DNA of 64,000 nucleotides, from contig CAAEMT010000003.1 of assembly GCA_900757145.1 (NCBI GenBank), forward strand, positions 1 to 64,000, in the 5' to 3' direction. The notes under the pieces are model-generated. The model did no database searches, had not been told where the DNA came from, and saw only the letters and a program-made list of their open reading frames with translations. The position numbers and the translations under genes were made by a program. This document shows, one piece after another, positions 41,919 to 50,399 of this stretch. How positions within the stretch are numbered: the stretch's first letter is position 1; every line of letters starts with the position of its first letter. Source of the DNA: Lachnospiraceae bacterium (GTDB lineage Bacteria > Bacillota > Clostridia > Lachnospirales > Lachnospiraceae).

Positions 41919-41985
41919 TCTGACGAAGATGTAACAAGACGGGATATTTGCTCAATAGATCGCGTCAGATACAGTTGATTATGGG

Positions 41986-42033
41986 GGCTGTTGCAAAATA
42001 CTGATTCGGGTATATTTTGCAGCAGCTCTTTTT
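41986..42033 (+). terminator. Intra-operon terminator between binding protein and permease
   Basis: GGCTGTTGCAAAATA (41986-42000) pairs with TATATTTTGCAGCAGC (42011-42026), then CTCTTTTT. Partial readthrough would set a high binding-protein to permease ratio. A weaker TCTGACG/CGTCAGA pair (41919-41925, 41963-41969) lies upstream. Confidence 0.85.
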
Positions 42034-42046
42034 CGATGGAGGGAAT

Positions 42047-42925
42047 ATGAAGAAGATATTATCAAATAAAAAAGCGATTGCTTTATTTGTACTTCCTACA
42101 ACGTCTATTATGCTTTTGATCGTAATAGTACCTATCGCCATCTCGTTTTATTACAGTTTGCTTAACTGGGACGGGCTTGGAAAGGGAGTATTTATCGGAC
42201 TTGAAAACTACAAAATGCTGCTTACGGACGAAAGATTTATTGCTGCAATCGGAAATTCACTCCTGTATGTGGCGTTGTCTTTATTCATTCAGCTGCCTAT
42301 TTCTCTGATACTTGCACTCGTTGTAGCCAATGTGAAACGCGGGGAAAAATTTTATAGAACTACATATTTTATTCCAGTTGTTATTTCCGGTGTGGTAATT
42401 GGACAGTTGTGGCAGAAAATTTACAATGGAGATTACGGACTGCTCAATGCAATACTGGGAGCACTGAATCTGGAACATCTGCAGCAGGATTGGCTTGGAC
42501 AGGAAAATACGGCGCTGATGTCAGCATTTATCCCCAATCTTTGGCAATATGTCGGCTACCATATGCTGATCATGTATGCCGGAATCAAATCAATCTCGCC
42601 CGAGATTCAGGAGGCTGCGCGTATCGACGGAGCAAATCGTCTTCAGACGGCGTTCAAGGTAACAATTCCGCTTTTGAAGCCGATTATTCAGGTATGTGTG
42701 ACATTTTCCCTGATTGGAGCCCTGAAGATCTTCGATCTGATCTACGTACTGACAGGCGGAGGACCATTCTATTCGACAGAGGTTCCTACGGTTTATATGT
42801 ACAAGACGATATTTGACTCATTTAAGTACGGCTACGGAAGTGCAATCTCGATCTTTATTATTTTGGAGTGTATTGTATTTACGATGGTATTGAAATTATT
42901 TTTCAGAGAAAAGGAGAAAATGTGA
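42047..42925 (+). CDS. ABC transporter permease (MalF/UgpA-like)
   Basis: 292 residues, six predicted helices, EAA loop IQEAARIDGANRLQTAFKVTIP. GGAGGGA (42038-42044) supports ATG 42047; the longer frame from 42017 starts in the terminator. It shares one base with the next permease start (TGATG). No ATPase gene is nearby, so a multitask ATPase (MsmX-like) encoded elsewhere, or possibly one from the polyol operon, must drive it. Confidence 0.92.
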   Translation: MKKILSNKKAIALFVLPTTSIMLLIVIVPIAISFYYSLLNWDGLGKGVFIGLENYKMLLTDERFIAAIGNSLLYVALSLFIQLPISLILALVVANVKRGEKFYRTTYFIPVVISGVVIGQLWQKIYNGDYGLLNAILGALNLEHLQQDWLGQENTALMSAFIPNLWQYVGYHMLIMYAGIKSISPEIQEAARIDGANRLQTAFKVTIPLLKPIIQVCVTFSLIGALKIFDLIYVLTGGGPFYSTEVPTVYMYKTIFDSFKYGYGSAISIFIILECIVFTMVLKLFFREKEKM

Positions 42926-43752
42926 TGAAAGGAAAGTGGACCACAAGACTTACGCATTTTATTTTGATGCTCATAGCTTTGATTCAGGTATTTCCGCTGT
43001 TCTGGCTGTTCGGATTTTCCCTGAAGGATAATGCGGAGATATTCGGCGGAAATATTGCCGGACTGCCTCAAAACTGGCACTTTGAAAACTATGCGGAAGC
43101 CTTTTTTCAGGCAAATGTTTTTCAGTACTTTATGAATAGTGTTCTGGTAACGGGAGCTACGATCATAATTACGATTATTTTGGGAGCTACGACAGCTTAT
43201 GCGATCGAGAGAATGCAGTGGAGAGGACGTAAGCTGCTGATGAATGGTATTCTGCTTGGAATGATGGTTCCGATCCATGCCGTATTGCTTCCGCTGTTTA
43301 TTGTACTGAGTAAGACGAAGCTGCTCAATTCCTACTGGGCACTTATTATTCCATACGTTGCTTTTGGTATTCCGATGGCAATCTATCTCTTTACAAGTTT
43401 TATGGCGTCGATTCCCAAAGAGATGGAAGAAGCCGCTGCGATTGACGGATGTGGAATCTATAGGATCTTTTTTAGGATTATTATGCCGCTTGTACGTCCG
43501 GCAATCGCTACAGTAAGCATTTTTACTTTCATTTCTTCCTGGAATGAACTGATGTTTGCTGTAACCTTTATCAATAAGACAGAGTATAAGACATTGACAG
43601 TCGGTATTATGTCAATGGTAGGTGCATATACGACGAAATGGGGGGAGATCGGAGCCGGTCTTATGATCGCGACGATTCCGACGATTCTTATTTATCTGCT
43701 TTTGAGTGAGCAGGTGCAAAACAGTCTGGTGGCAGGCGCAGTAAAGGGATAA
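42925..43752 (+). CDS. ABC transporter permease (MalG/UgpE-like)
   Basis: 275 residues, six predicted helices, EAA loop MEEAAAIDGCGIYRIFFRIIMP. AAGGAG stands nine nt before ATG 42925, which overlaps the stop of the first permease. With its partner it forms the membrane channel for pentose oligosaccharides. The GH51 gene follows 13 nt after its stop. Confidence 0.92.
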   Translation: MKGKWTTRLTHFILMLIALIQVFPLFWLFGFSLKDNAEIFGGNIAGLPQNWHFENYAEAFFQANVFQYFMNSVLVTGATIIITIILGATTAYAIERMQWRGRKLLMNGILLGMMVPIHAVLLPLFIVLSKTKLLNSYWALIIPYVAFGIPMAIYLFTSFMASIPKEMEEAAAIDGCGIYRIFFRIIMPLVRPAIATVSIFTFISSWNELMFAVTFINKTEYKTLTVGIMSMVGAYTTKWGEIGAGLMIATIPTILIYLLLSEQVQNSLVAGAVKG

Positions 43753-43765
43753 GGAGACAGATAGT

Positions 43766-45316
43766 ATGAAGGCAAGGCTTACTGTTTATGCAGATCATAT
43801 AAAAAATAAGATTAGCTCAAATATTTTCGGACATTTTATGGAGCATTGTATCGATGTAATTTACGGAAGCGTTTATGATCCACATCATCCGCTTGCAGAT
43901 GAAGACGGGTTTCGTACAGATGTGCTTGATGCGCTGCGTGAAGTGAAAACGCCCATGCTGCGTTATCCGGGCGGCAATTTTGTATCAAATTATCACTGGG
44001 AAAACGGCATCGGTCCGGCAGAAGATCGCCCGAAGATGTTCGACTATGCATGGAATGCAGAAGATGACAACCGTTTTGGAACAGTGGAATTTATCAAACT
44101 GTGCAAAAAAGTAGGAGCACAGCCGTATATCTGTGTCAATATGGGAAGTGGAACGGCTGAGGAGGCAATGAATTGGGTAGAGTTCTGTAATGGAACAGGG
44201 GATACGAAGTATGTGCGTCTTCGGAAAAGTCTTGGATATGAGGAACCGTTTGACGTCAGATACTGGGGGCTTGGAAATGAACTGTATGGAGATTGGCAGT
44301 ACGGCTCCTGTAGTGCTTTGGATTATGCAAAAAAGGCGCTTGATTTTGCAAAAGCAATGAAGTGGAGAGATCCTTCCATAGAACTTGTAGCTTGTGGACA
44401 TGATATAGGAAGTGAGTGGAATTATACGGTAGCAAAGGTGTTAAAGCCTTTGATCGATCATGTGGCGATTCATCATTACTCGATCGGATACGGTGTTTTC
44501 AATGAGGATAATTATGAAGAATGTATGTATATTCCGGAGTATATTTCAAAACTGACGAAGGTGGCAAAAGCCGATATTATTGCGGGTACGGGCGATGCAC
44601 TTACTGACATTAAAGTCGCGTGGGATGAGTGGAATACGCATGCGTGGGATTTTGATGCCAAGAAGAACAAGGCAGCCTGTACATTTAGAAACGCGATCCT
44701 TACGGCAGGAATCCTGCACAGTTTCCTGCGCGACAGTGATACGGTAGAAATCGCAAGCTATTCTCCGTTCATAAATGTGTGTGGTGCTTTGGCAGTTCAT
44801 GAAAGCGGAGTTGTGAAGCGTCCGCAGTATCATGTATTTAAGATGATGGCAGAAGCGTTCGGAATGTGTGATTGTTTTGTAGATTCGCATACAGTTTGCG
44901 AGGAGTACGAACTGGATGAAGTGATTGATTTCTCTAATCGGCTTCCGGAGCCGAAGTTTGCACTTGATGCCAAAAGTTTAAGGCGTAAGGTGAAAACGCC
45001 ATATATAGACTGTGTAGCTGCACTGAATGAGGAGTGTACAAAGATTGTTATTTCGATTTTGAATAAGCATCCGCAGGAGGATTGTGAAATCGATACAGCG
45101 GTATTTGGTACAGATGTAAATTGGGATCATGTACAGTGTATGACACTTTATAATGACGATTTGGAAGCTTTGAATACAAAGGAGGAGCCGGAAAAGGTGT
45201 CGGTATCGGAACATATATTGTCTGTTTCGTCTGGAAAAGTATGCGTGAAAAAGCATTCTCTTAGTATTATTACGGCAGATCTTGTACAGGCAGCCGGATC
45301 AACAGAAGATAAATAA
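43766..45316 (+). CDS. Alpha-L-arabinofuranosidase, GH51
   Basis: 516-residue intracellular retaining glycosidase that removes arabinofuranosyl side chains from arabinoxylan or arabinan oligomers. Acid/base E172 is in YWGLGNELYGDW and nucleophile E288 in VAWDEWNTH. IFGHFMEHCIDVIYGSVYD and LRYPGGNFVSNYHWENGIGP, read in parts, are hallmark GH51 segments. The beta-sandwich C-terminal domain is present. No signal peptide. AAGGAGACAG precedes ATG. It follows the permease genes in the same operon. Confidence 0.95.
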   Translation: MKARLTVYADHIKNKISSNIFGHFMEHCIDVIYGSVYDPHHPLADEDGFRTDVLDALREVKTPMLRYPGGNFVSNYHWENGIGPAEDRPKMFDYAWNAEDDNRFGTVEFIKLCKKVGAQPYICVNMGSGTAEEAMNWVEFCNGTGDTKYVRLRKSLGYEEPFDVRYWGLGNELYGDWQYGSCSALDYAKKALDFAKAMKWRDPSIELVACGHDIGSEWNYTVAKVLKPLIDHVAIHHYSIGYGVFNEDNYEECMYIPEYISKLTKVAKADIIAGTGDALTDIKVAWDEWNTHAWDFDAKKNKAACTFRNAILTAGILHSFLRDSDTVEIASYSPFINVCGALAVHESGVVKRPQYHVFKMMAEAFGMCDCFVDSHTVCEEYELDEVIDFSNRLPEPKFALDAKSLRRKVKTPYIDCVAALNEECTKIVISILNKHPQEDCEIDTAVFGTDVNWDHVQCMTLYNDDLEALNTKEEPEKVSVSEHILSVSSGKVCVKKHSLSIITADLVQAAGSTEDK

Positions 45317-45336
45317 AGTGCATGGAGGAAAAGAAG

Positions 45337-46968
45337 ATGATAAAGAACCCTATTATATCAGGTTTTAATGCGGATCCGAGTATTGTGCGAGTGAAGGATA
45401 CGTATTATATTGCGTGTTCTACATTTGAATGGTGGCCAGGTGTACAGATTCACGAATCGAAGGATCTGGTCCATTGGCATCTGATTGCACATCCGCTTAA
45501 TGAGACCCGGCTTTTAGATATGAAAGGAAATCCTGACTCGGCAGGAATCTGGGCTCCTGACTTAAGCTGGTGCGATGGAAAATTTTATCTTGTATACACC
45601 GATGTAAAGGTGACGGAAGGGGCATATAAGGACTGTACGAATTATCTGATCACCGCGGAGGATATCATGGGACCGTGGTCTGATCCGGTTGAATTGAATA
45701 CATCCGGATTTGATGCGTCTCTCTTTCATGATGAAGACGGAAAGAAGTATTTGCTGAATATGTGTTGGGATCCGCGTACGCACCATCATCCGTTTTACGG
45801 AATTATGTGCACGGAATATTCCGACAAGGAGAAACGCCTTGTCGGAGCACCAAAGATCATATATACAGGAACATCTGAGAAATTGACAGAAGGACCGCAT
45901 ATATACAGGTATAATGGATATTACTATCTGTTTGTGGCACAGGGAGGAACCGTTTATACGCATCAGGAGCGTGTGGCTAGAGCGCGATCTTTAAACGATA
46001 CATTTGAGTCAATGCCGGGATATCCACTGATTACACAGTACGATGCTCCATTCCATCCGCTTCAGAAATCAGGACATGGCTCCCTTGTAGAGACTCAGAA
46101 CGGAGAGTGGTATTTTGTTCACTTGATGAGCCGTCCTTTGCATCATGCCAATGAGTCTGTGATTGATCCAAGGGGCTGGTGTCCGCTCGGAAGAGAGACA
46201 GGTATCCAGAAGATAGAATGGAGAGAAGATGGCTGGCCGTATGTTGTTGGAGGACATAACGGAAGAGAGTATGTAGAAGAGCCGGTCGGAATTACAGAAT
46301 GTGGTTGGGAGATGTCATATCCAGAAAAGGATGATTTTGATGATCTGGAGTTAAATATCAATTTCCAGAGCCTTCGTATTCCGCTTGGAGAGGATATTAT
46401 GACATTAAAAGAACGTCCGGGACACCTGCGTCTGTACGGCCGTCAATCTTTGACTTCTACATTTACGCAGGCTCATATTGCGCGTCGCTGGGAGGACTTT
46501 TTCTTTGATGCAGAGACAAAGGTGGAGTATGAACCGGACAGCTTTTTACAGATGGCAGGCTTATCCTGCTATTACAATACAAAAAACTGGACTTGCATCT
46601 GTGTGACCTGGGACGAGTATGCCGGAAAATGTATCCATCTTCTCTGTAATGACAGAGCCGGACTTACATATGTCTGGAAGGATCATCCCGTTCCGGTTCC
46701 GGCAGGTCAGAAGGAAGTTTATTTCAGAGTAAAAGTAAGAGCTTTGGAATACGAGTATGAATATTCGTTTGACGGTGAAAACTGGAAGGGTACAGGTGTA
46801 TTCTTTGACAGTGCAAAGCTGTCGGATGATTATATCAAGGAGACATATGACGGAGCGTTTACGGGAGCGTTCACAGGTATGTTCAGTGTAGATGGCATGG
46901 GGACACATAAGCCTGCTGATTTTGACTATTTTTCTTATAAAAAGCTGGAAGAGGCGCAGAGCAAATAA
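45337..46968 (+). CDS. Beta-xylosidase / arabinofuranosidase, GH43
   Basis: 543-residue inverting glycosidase. The base aspartate is in ISGFNADPSIVRV, the pKa-modulating aspartate in NTSGFDASLFHDEDG and the acid glutamate in EKLTEGPHIYRY. A C-terminal beta-sandwich domain (from about 330) that closes the active site suggests the GH43_11 xylosidase type acting on xylo-oligosaccharides. No signal peptide. I prefer ATG 45337 (GGAGGAAAAGAAG before it, start MIKNPIISGFN) over ATG 45322. It is the last gene of the arabinoxylan operon that I can assign. Confidence 0.92.
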   Translation: MIKNPIISGFNADPSIVRVKDTYYIACSTFEWWPGVQIHESKDLVHWHLIAHPLNETRLLDMKGNPDSAGIWAPDLSWCDGKFYLVYTDVKVTEGAYKDCTNYLITAEDIMGPWSDPVELNTSGFDASLFHDEDGKKYLLNMCWDPRTHHHPFYGIMCTEYSDKEKRLVGAPKIIYTGTSEKLTEGPHIYRYNGYYYLFVAQGGTVYTHQERVARARSLNDTFESMPGYPLITQYDAPFHPLQKSGHGSLVETQNGEWYFVHLMSRPLHHANESVIDPRGWCPLGRETGIQKIEWREDGWPYVVGGHNGREYVEEPVGITECGWEMSYPEKDDFDDLELNINFQSLRIPLGEDIMTLKERPGHLRLYGRQSLTSTFTQAHIARRWEDFFFDAETKVEYEPDSFLQMAGLSCYYNTKNWTCICVTWDEYAGKCIHLLCNDRAGLTYVWKDHPVPVPAGQKEVYFRVKVRALEYEYEYSFDGENWKGTGVFFDSAKLSDDYIKETYDGAFTGAFTGMFSVDGMGTHKPADFDYFSYKKLEEAQSK

Positions 46969-47030
46969 GCGTACAGTATTCTTCGAAACAATGAAATTGT
47001 GATTTTGTCACAGAAGGATCTTTAAATAAG

Positions 47031-47040
47031 TGGTATACCA
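47031..47040. promoter_or_regulatory. TGGTATACCA palindrome upstream of the SDR gene
   Basis: Perfect 10-bp palindrome within the 201-nt gap between the GH43 and SDR genes. It matches the core of GntR-type (UxuR/ExuR-like) hexuronate operators by memory of that consensus. The regulator is not in the window. Confidence 0.4.
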
Positions 47041-47169
47041 TAGCTGTAAGCAAAGAGCAGTTGTTTTATACAGACTGCAAAGATACAAAGAAGAAGATAG
47101 AAGAAAATATTATAGATTTGTCTGAAAGAAAACAGATAAAGTGTATTTGCAGAAACAGGAGGTATTATT

Positions 47170-47916
47170 ATGAGATTAAAGGACAGAGTGGCAGTTATCA
47201 CAGGCGGAAGCCGTGGAATCGGCTTTGCAACGGCAGAGGCTTTTTTAAGAGAAGGTGCAAAAGTTATCGTAGCTGCGAGCCGGAAGGAGACGGCAGATCA
47301 TGCGGTAGCTCAGTTAAAAGAGAAGTACCCGGATGCGGTTGTAGACGGAATCAGTCCAAACCTCGGAAATCTTGCAGAGGTGAGAGAAGCGTTCCGAAAA
47401 GTAAGTGAAAAGTATGGATGCATTGAGATTCTCGTGAATAATGCGGGTGTTTCGGAGAGCACACCGTTTACGGAGTACACAGAAGAAGCGTTTGACAAGG
47501 TAATGGATCTGAATATCAAAGGCGTATTTAACAGTACGAAAGCAGCGTCTGAATGCATGATCGCAAAAGGCAGAGGCGTGATTTTAAGTACATCTTCCAT
47601 GGTAAGTATTTACGGTCAGCCAAGCGGTATCGCGTATCCGGCTTCCAAGTTTGCTGTAAATGGTTTTACGGTATCTCTGGCGCGTGAACTTGGACCGAAA
47701 GGTATCCGTGTTAATGCTGTGGCTCCCGGTATTACGGAGACAGATATGATGAAGGCAGTGCCGCAGGAGGTAATCAAACCTTTGATTGCTCAGATACCGC
47801 TGCGCCGCCTTGGACAGCCGGAGGATATTGCAAATGCGTTCGTATTCCTTGCTTCGGATGAGGCGTCCTATATCACAGGCGTGATTCTTAGTGTGGACGG
47901 AATGGCGCGCACGTAA
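47170..47916 (+). CDS. SDR family oxidoreductase
   Basis: 248-residue short-chain dehydrogenase. NAD(P) motif VITGGSRGIGFATAEAF, NNAG motif VNNAGVSE, catalytic Ser in ILSTSSMVSIYG and the YxxxK pair in IAYPASKFAVNG. The C-terminus ITGVILSVDGM is standard. GGAGGTATT precedes ATG. Its own gap with the TGGTATACCA palindrome suggests separate control from the xylan operon. It may reduce a sugar-derived keto compound such as a hexuronate intermediate, but 3-oxoacyl-ACP-reductase-like functions cannot be excluded. Confidence 0.88.
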   Translation: MRLKDRVAVITGGSRGIGFATAEAFLREGAKVIVAASRKETADHAVAQLKEKYPDAVVDGISPNLGNLAEVREAFRKVSEKYGCIEILVNNAGVSESTPFTEYTEEAFDKVMDLNIKGVFNSTKAASECMIAKGRGVILSTSSMVSIYGQPSGIAYPASKFAVNGFTVSLARELGPKGIRVNAVAPGITETDMMKAVPQEVIKPLIAQIPLRRLGQPEDIANAFVFLASDEASYITGVILSVDGMART

Positions 47917-47942
47917 GAATTTAATGTCAGATTTCTGAATTA

Positions 47943-48111
47943 GTAACAGTTCAGCCATTACGTCGCAGACACGTCCTACGGACTCATCGCCGCTTCGCAG
48001 CTCCAGTCTGCGCCTATGGCAGAGCGCCATATGTCAAAAAATACGGATACTGTTCTAAAAGCAAGCTTTCTCACAGTATTCGTATTTTTTGCCGCATGGC
48101 TGAACTGTTAC
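47943..48111. mobile_element. MITE, copy 3 (169 bp, intact target duplication)
   Basis: Perfect 16-bp terminal inverted repeats GTAACAGTTCAGCCAT (47943-47958) and ATGGCTGAACTGTTAC (48096-48111). They are flanked directly by CTGAATTA on both sides (47935-47942, 48112-48119), an exact 8-bp target duplication. Inside are smaller hairpins, including AAAAAATACGGATACTGT with its complement ending in TTTTTT, a bidirectional terminator. No coding capacity. Ends starting GTAA with 8-bp duplications are known features of the IS66 family, which could have moved it. Confidence 0.85.
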
Positions 48112-48206
48112 CTGAATTATTAAATTTTGATAAATTTTTCTTCCCTTTTAAAAGAAAACGTGCTACTATAATTAAGAAAAACAGTTTCTAAAATTAACAG
48201 AAACAG

Positions 48207-48381
48207 ATAATGACATGATAGAGGCGCAGGCTTCATCAGTACCGAAAGCATACAGGCTGGACCGCTGTTTTCGGGAAAGGGGAGACTGCCGAAGCGTTTA
48301 CATCCGGTCCGGGGTGTGAATGCTGGGATGACGCAGAATATGCGGCATACTGTCACGAAATGTGGAGCGCTATCTGGCAGT
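48207..48381 (+). ncRNA. Lysine riboswitch (L-box)
   Basis: Conserved L-box segments in order: GATAGAGGCGCAGGC, ATCAGTA, GAAAGGGGAGACTGCCGAAGC, GGGATGACGCAG (read in parts), ACTGTCACGAAATGTGGAGC and the closing GCTATC. A terminator and an NhaC-type transporter gene follow. Known lysine riboswitches switch expression off when lysine is bound. A TATAAT at 48167-48172 probably serves as -10; the -35 is weak. Outer limits are approximate. Confidence 0.93.
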
Positions 48382-48424
48382 CAGAGCTGACAAATGAATT
48401 CATATGAATGTTTGTGAGGATTTG

Positions 48425-48470
48425 CACCGCAAATACGTTCCCTTTCGGGAGTGTATCTGCGGTGTTTTTT
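48425..48470 (+). terminator. Expression-platform terminator of the lysine riboswitch
   Basis: CACCGCA (48425-48431) with TGCGGTG (48458-48464), inner ATAC/GTAT and CCC/GGG pairs, then six T. Confidence 0.9.
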
Positions 48471-48475
48471 ATATT

Positions 48476-48533
48476 ATAGGAAAGATCGTGTCGATCTGAT
48501 GCATGAAAGTCTTTCCATGACACCAAAATAAGG
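48476..48533 (+). repeat. Post-terminator hairpin repeat, copy 2
   Basis: ATAGGAAAG...CTGATGCATGAAAGTCTTTCCATGACAC ending in TAAGG (read in parts). It is about 80 percent equal to 14477-14535 and in the same position six nt after a riboswitch terminator T-run. GGAAAG and CTTTCC can form a stem. Confidence 0.7.
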
Positions 48534-48644
48534 ATGCACACAGATGCACGCGGTATGTGATTGTTTTGCGATATGCATCCGGCGCGGCAAAAGTGTTCGG
48601 AGCACATTTTTGTTATCATGTTAAAGAGGGAAGGAGAAAAGAAG

Positions 48645-50273
48645 ATGTACCGTATGAAAAAGGGTAACTTATGGTTCGCAGCGGCGCTTATTCCGGTCCT
48701 TGTACTGATGTTCGGTATGACGGCGTGCGCTGCCGAAGAGGGAGCAGAGTATGTTGCTCCGGTCTATGCCACGTTTTGGGCGCTGCTGCCACCGGTTGTA
48801 GCGATTGGACTAGCACTCATTACAAAAGAGGTTTACAGTTCGCTGTTTATCGGAGTGCTGGTCGGAAGCCTTTTGTATTCCGGATTTAATTTTGAGATGA
48901 CAGTAACCCACATATTTAAGGATGGTTTTATCAGTGTCCTGTCTGATGAATATAATGTGGGTATTCTGATTTTTCTTGTGATTCTCGGAGCGATGGTGGC
49001 GCTGATGAATAAGGCGGGCGGATCTGCCGCGTTTGGGCGTTTTGCCGCTAAGAAAATTAAAAACAGAGCGGGAGCCCAGCTTGCGACGATCGTGCTTGGT
49101 GTCCTGATCTTTATTGATGATTATTTTAACTGTCTGACGGTCGGCAGCGTCATGCGACCTGTGACAGATAAATTTAAAGTTTCGAGAGCGAAGCTGGCTT
49201 ATCTGATCGATGCTACGGCAGCTCCTGTCTGTATTATCGCTCCGATTTCTTCGTGGGCTGCTGCCGTGACCGGATTTGTGGAGGGCGAGGATGGATTTTC
49301 GATTTTTATCCGTGCAATCCCGTACAACTTCTATGCAATTCTGACGATTGTAATGATGATTGCGATGGTCGTGATGCGTACGGAGTTTGGCTCAATGGCA
49401 ACACATGAAAAAAATGCGCTGAAAGGTGATCTGTTTACAACGCCGGGACGTCCGTACGGAGATGCACAGGAAGAGGCAGCCAAGACGAAAGGAACTGTTG
49501 TAGACCTTCTGATTCCGATTATTACGCTGATCATCTGCTGCGTGATCGGTATGATTTATACGGGAGGATTTTTCTCAGGAGCTGATTTTGTGACAGCGTT
49601 CTCCAATAGTGACGCTTCTCTTGGACTGACGCTCGGAAGTTTCTTTGGGCTTGTGATTACAATCGTGCTTTATCAGATTCGCCGCGTACTGAGTTTTCAG
49701 GAGTGTATGGAATGTATTCCTGAGGGCTTTAAGGCGATGGTTCCTGCTATTATGATCCTGACCTTTGCATGGACGCTGAAGGCAATGACAGACAGCCTCG
49801 GTGCGGCAGATTATGTGGAGGCGCTTGTAGACGGCAGTGCAAAAAGTCTGATGAATATGCTTCCGTCCATTATTTTCCTGATCGGCTGTCTGCTTGCATT
49901 TGCGACTGGAACCTCATGGGGGACATTCGGTATCCTGATTCCCATAGTGGTAAAGGTGTTTGCAAATGATCCGCAGCTTATGATTATTTCAATTTCTGCT
50001 TGCATGGCAGGAGCTGTCTGCGGCGATCATTGCTCGCCGATCTCTGATACGACGATTATGGCGTCTGCTGGAGCTCAGTGCGAGCATGTCAATCATGTGA
50101 CAACACAGATTCCGTACGTTGTTCTTGTGGCTGCTGTTTCATTTGTGACGTATATTGTAGCAGGATTCGTAAAAAGTGCATGGATCTCTCTTCCGTTTGG
50201 AATCATTTTACTGCTCGCAATCCTTTTTATCAAGCGTGCAGCCGGTAAGACTGTTTCGACAAAAGAAGAGTAA
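48645..50273 (+). CDS. NhaC-type antiporter, predicted lysine transporter
   Basis: 542-residue membrane protein with about 11-12 helices of the NhaC superfamily. Conserved stretches include IFIDDYFNCLTVGSVMRPVT, SAKSLMNMLPSIIFLIGCLL and GDHCSPISDTTIMASAGA. The lysine riboswitch in its leader argues that it moves lysine (family members under L-boxes have been predicted as lysine transporters), so the Na+/H+ antiporter label is probably only structural. The first 30 residues include a signal-like helix ending FGMTACAAEE. AAGGAG supports ATG 48645; the longer frame from 48561 runs through the leader. Confidence 0.9.
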   Translation: MYRMKKGNLWFAAALIPVLVLMFGMTACAAEEGAEYVAPVYATFWALLPPVVAIGLALITKEVYSSLFIGVLVGSLLYSGFNFEMTVTHIFKDGFISVLSDEYNVGILIFLVILGAMVALMNKAGGSAAFGRFAAKKIKNRAGAQLATIVLGVLIFIDDYFNCLTVGSVMRPVTDKFKVSRAKLAYLIDATAAPVCIIAPISSWAAAVTGFVEGEDGFSIFIRAIPYNFYAILTIVMMIAMVVMRTEFGSMATHEKNALKGDLFTTPGRPYGDAQEEAAKTKGTVVDLLIPIITLIICCVIGMIYTGGFFSGADFVTAFSNSDASLGLTLGSFFGLVITIVLYQIRRVLSFQECMECIPEGFKAMVPAIMILTFAWTLKAMTDSLGAADYVEALVDGSAKSLMNMLPSIIFLIGCLLAFATGTSWGTFGILIPIVVKVFANDPQLMIISISACMAGAVCGDHCSPISDTTIMASAGAQCEHVNHVTTQIPYVVLVAAVSFVTYIVAGFVKSAWISLPFGIILLLAILFIKRAAGKTVSTKEE

Positions 50274-50311
50274 AAGCTGTTTGGAATCGCAAGAGGTTTT
50301 ACTGCGTATTT

Positions 50312-50342
50312 GCGCTGGGTATTGATTTCCCGGCGCTTTTTT
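50312..50342 (+). terminator. Terminator after the lysine transporter gene
   Basis: GCGCTGGG (50312-50319) pairs with CCCGGCGC (50329-50336), followed by six T. Confidence 0.88.
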
Positions 50343-50399
50343 AATAAAATGATAAAATAGAAAATAAAAGACAGGATAGAAAGGTGCTGTACAGAGAAA

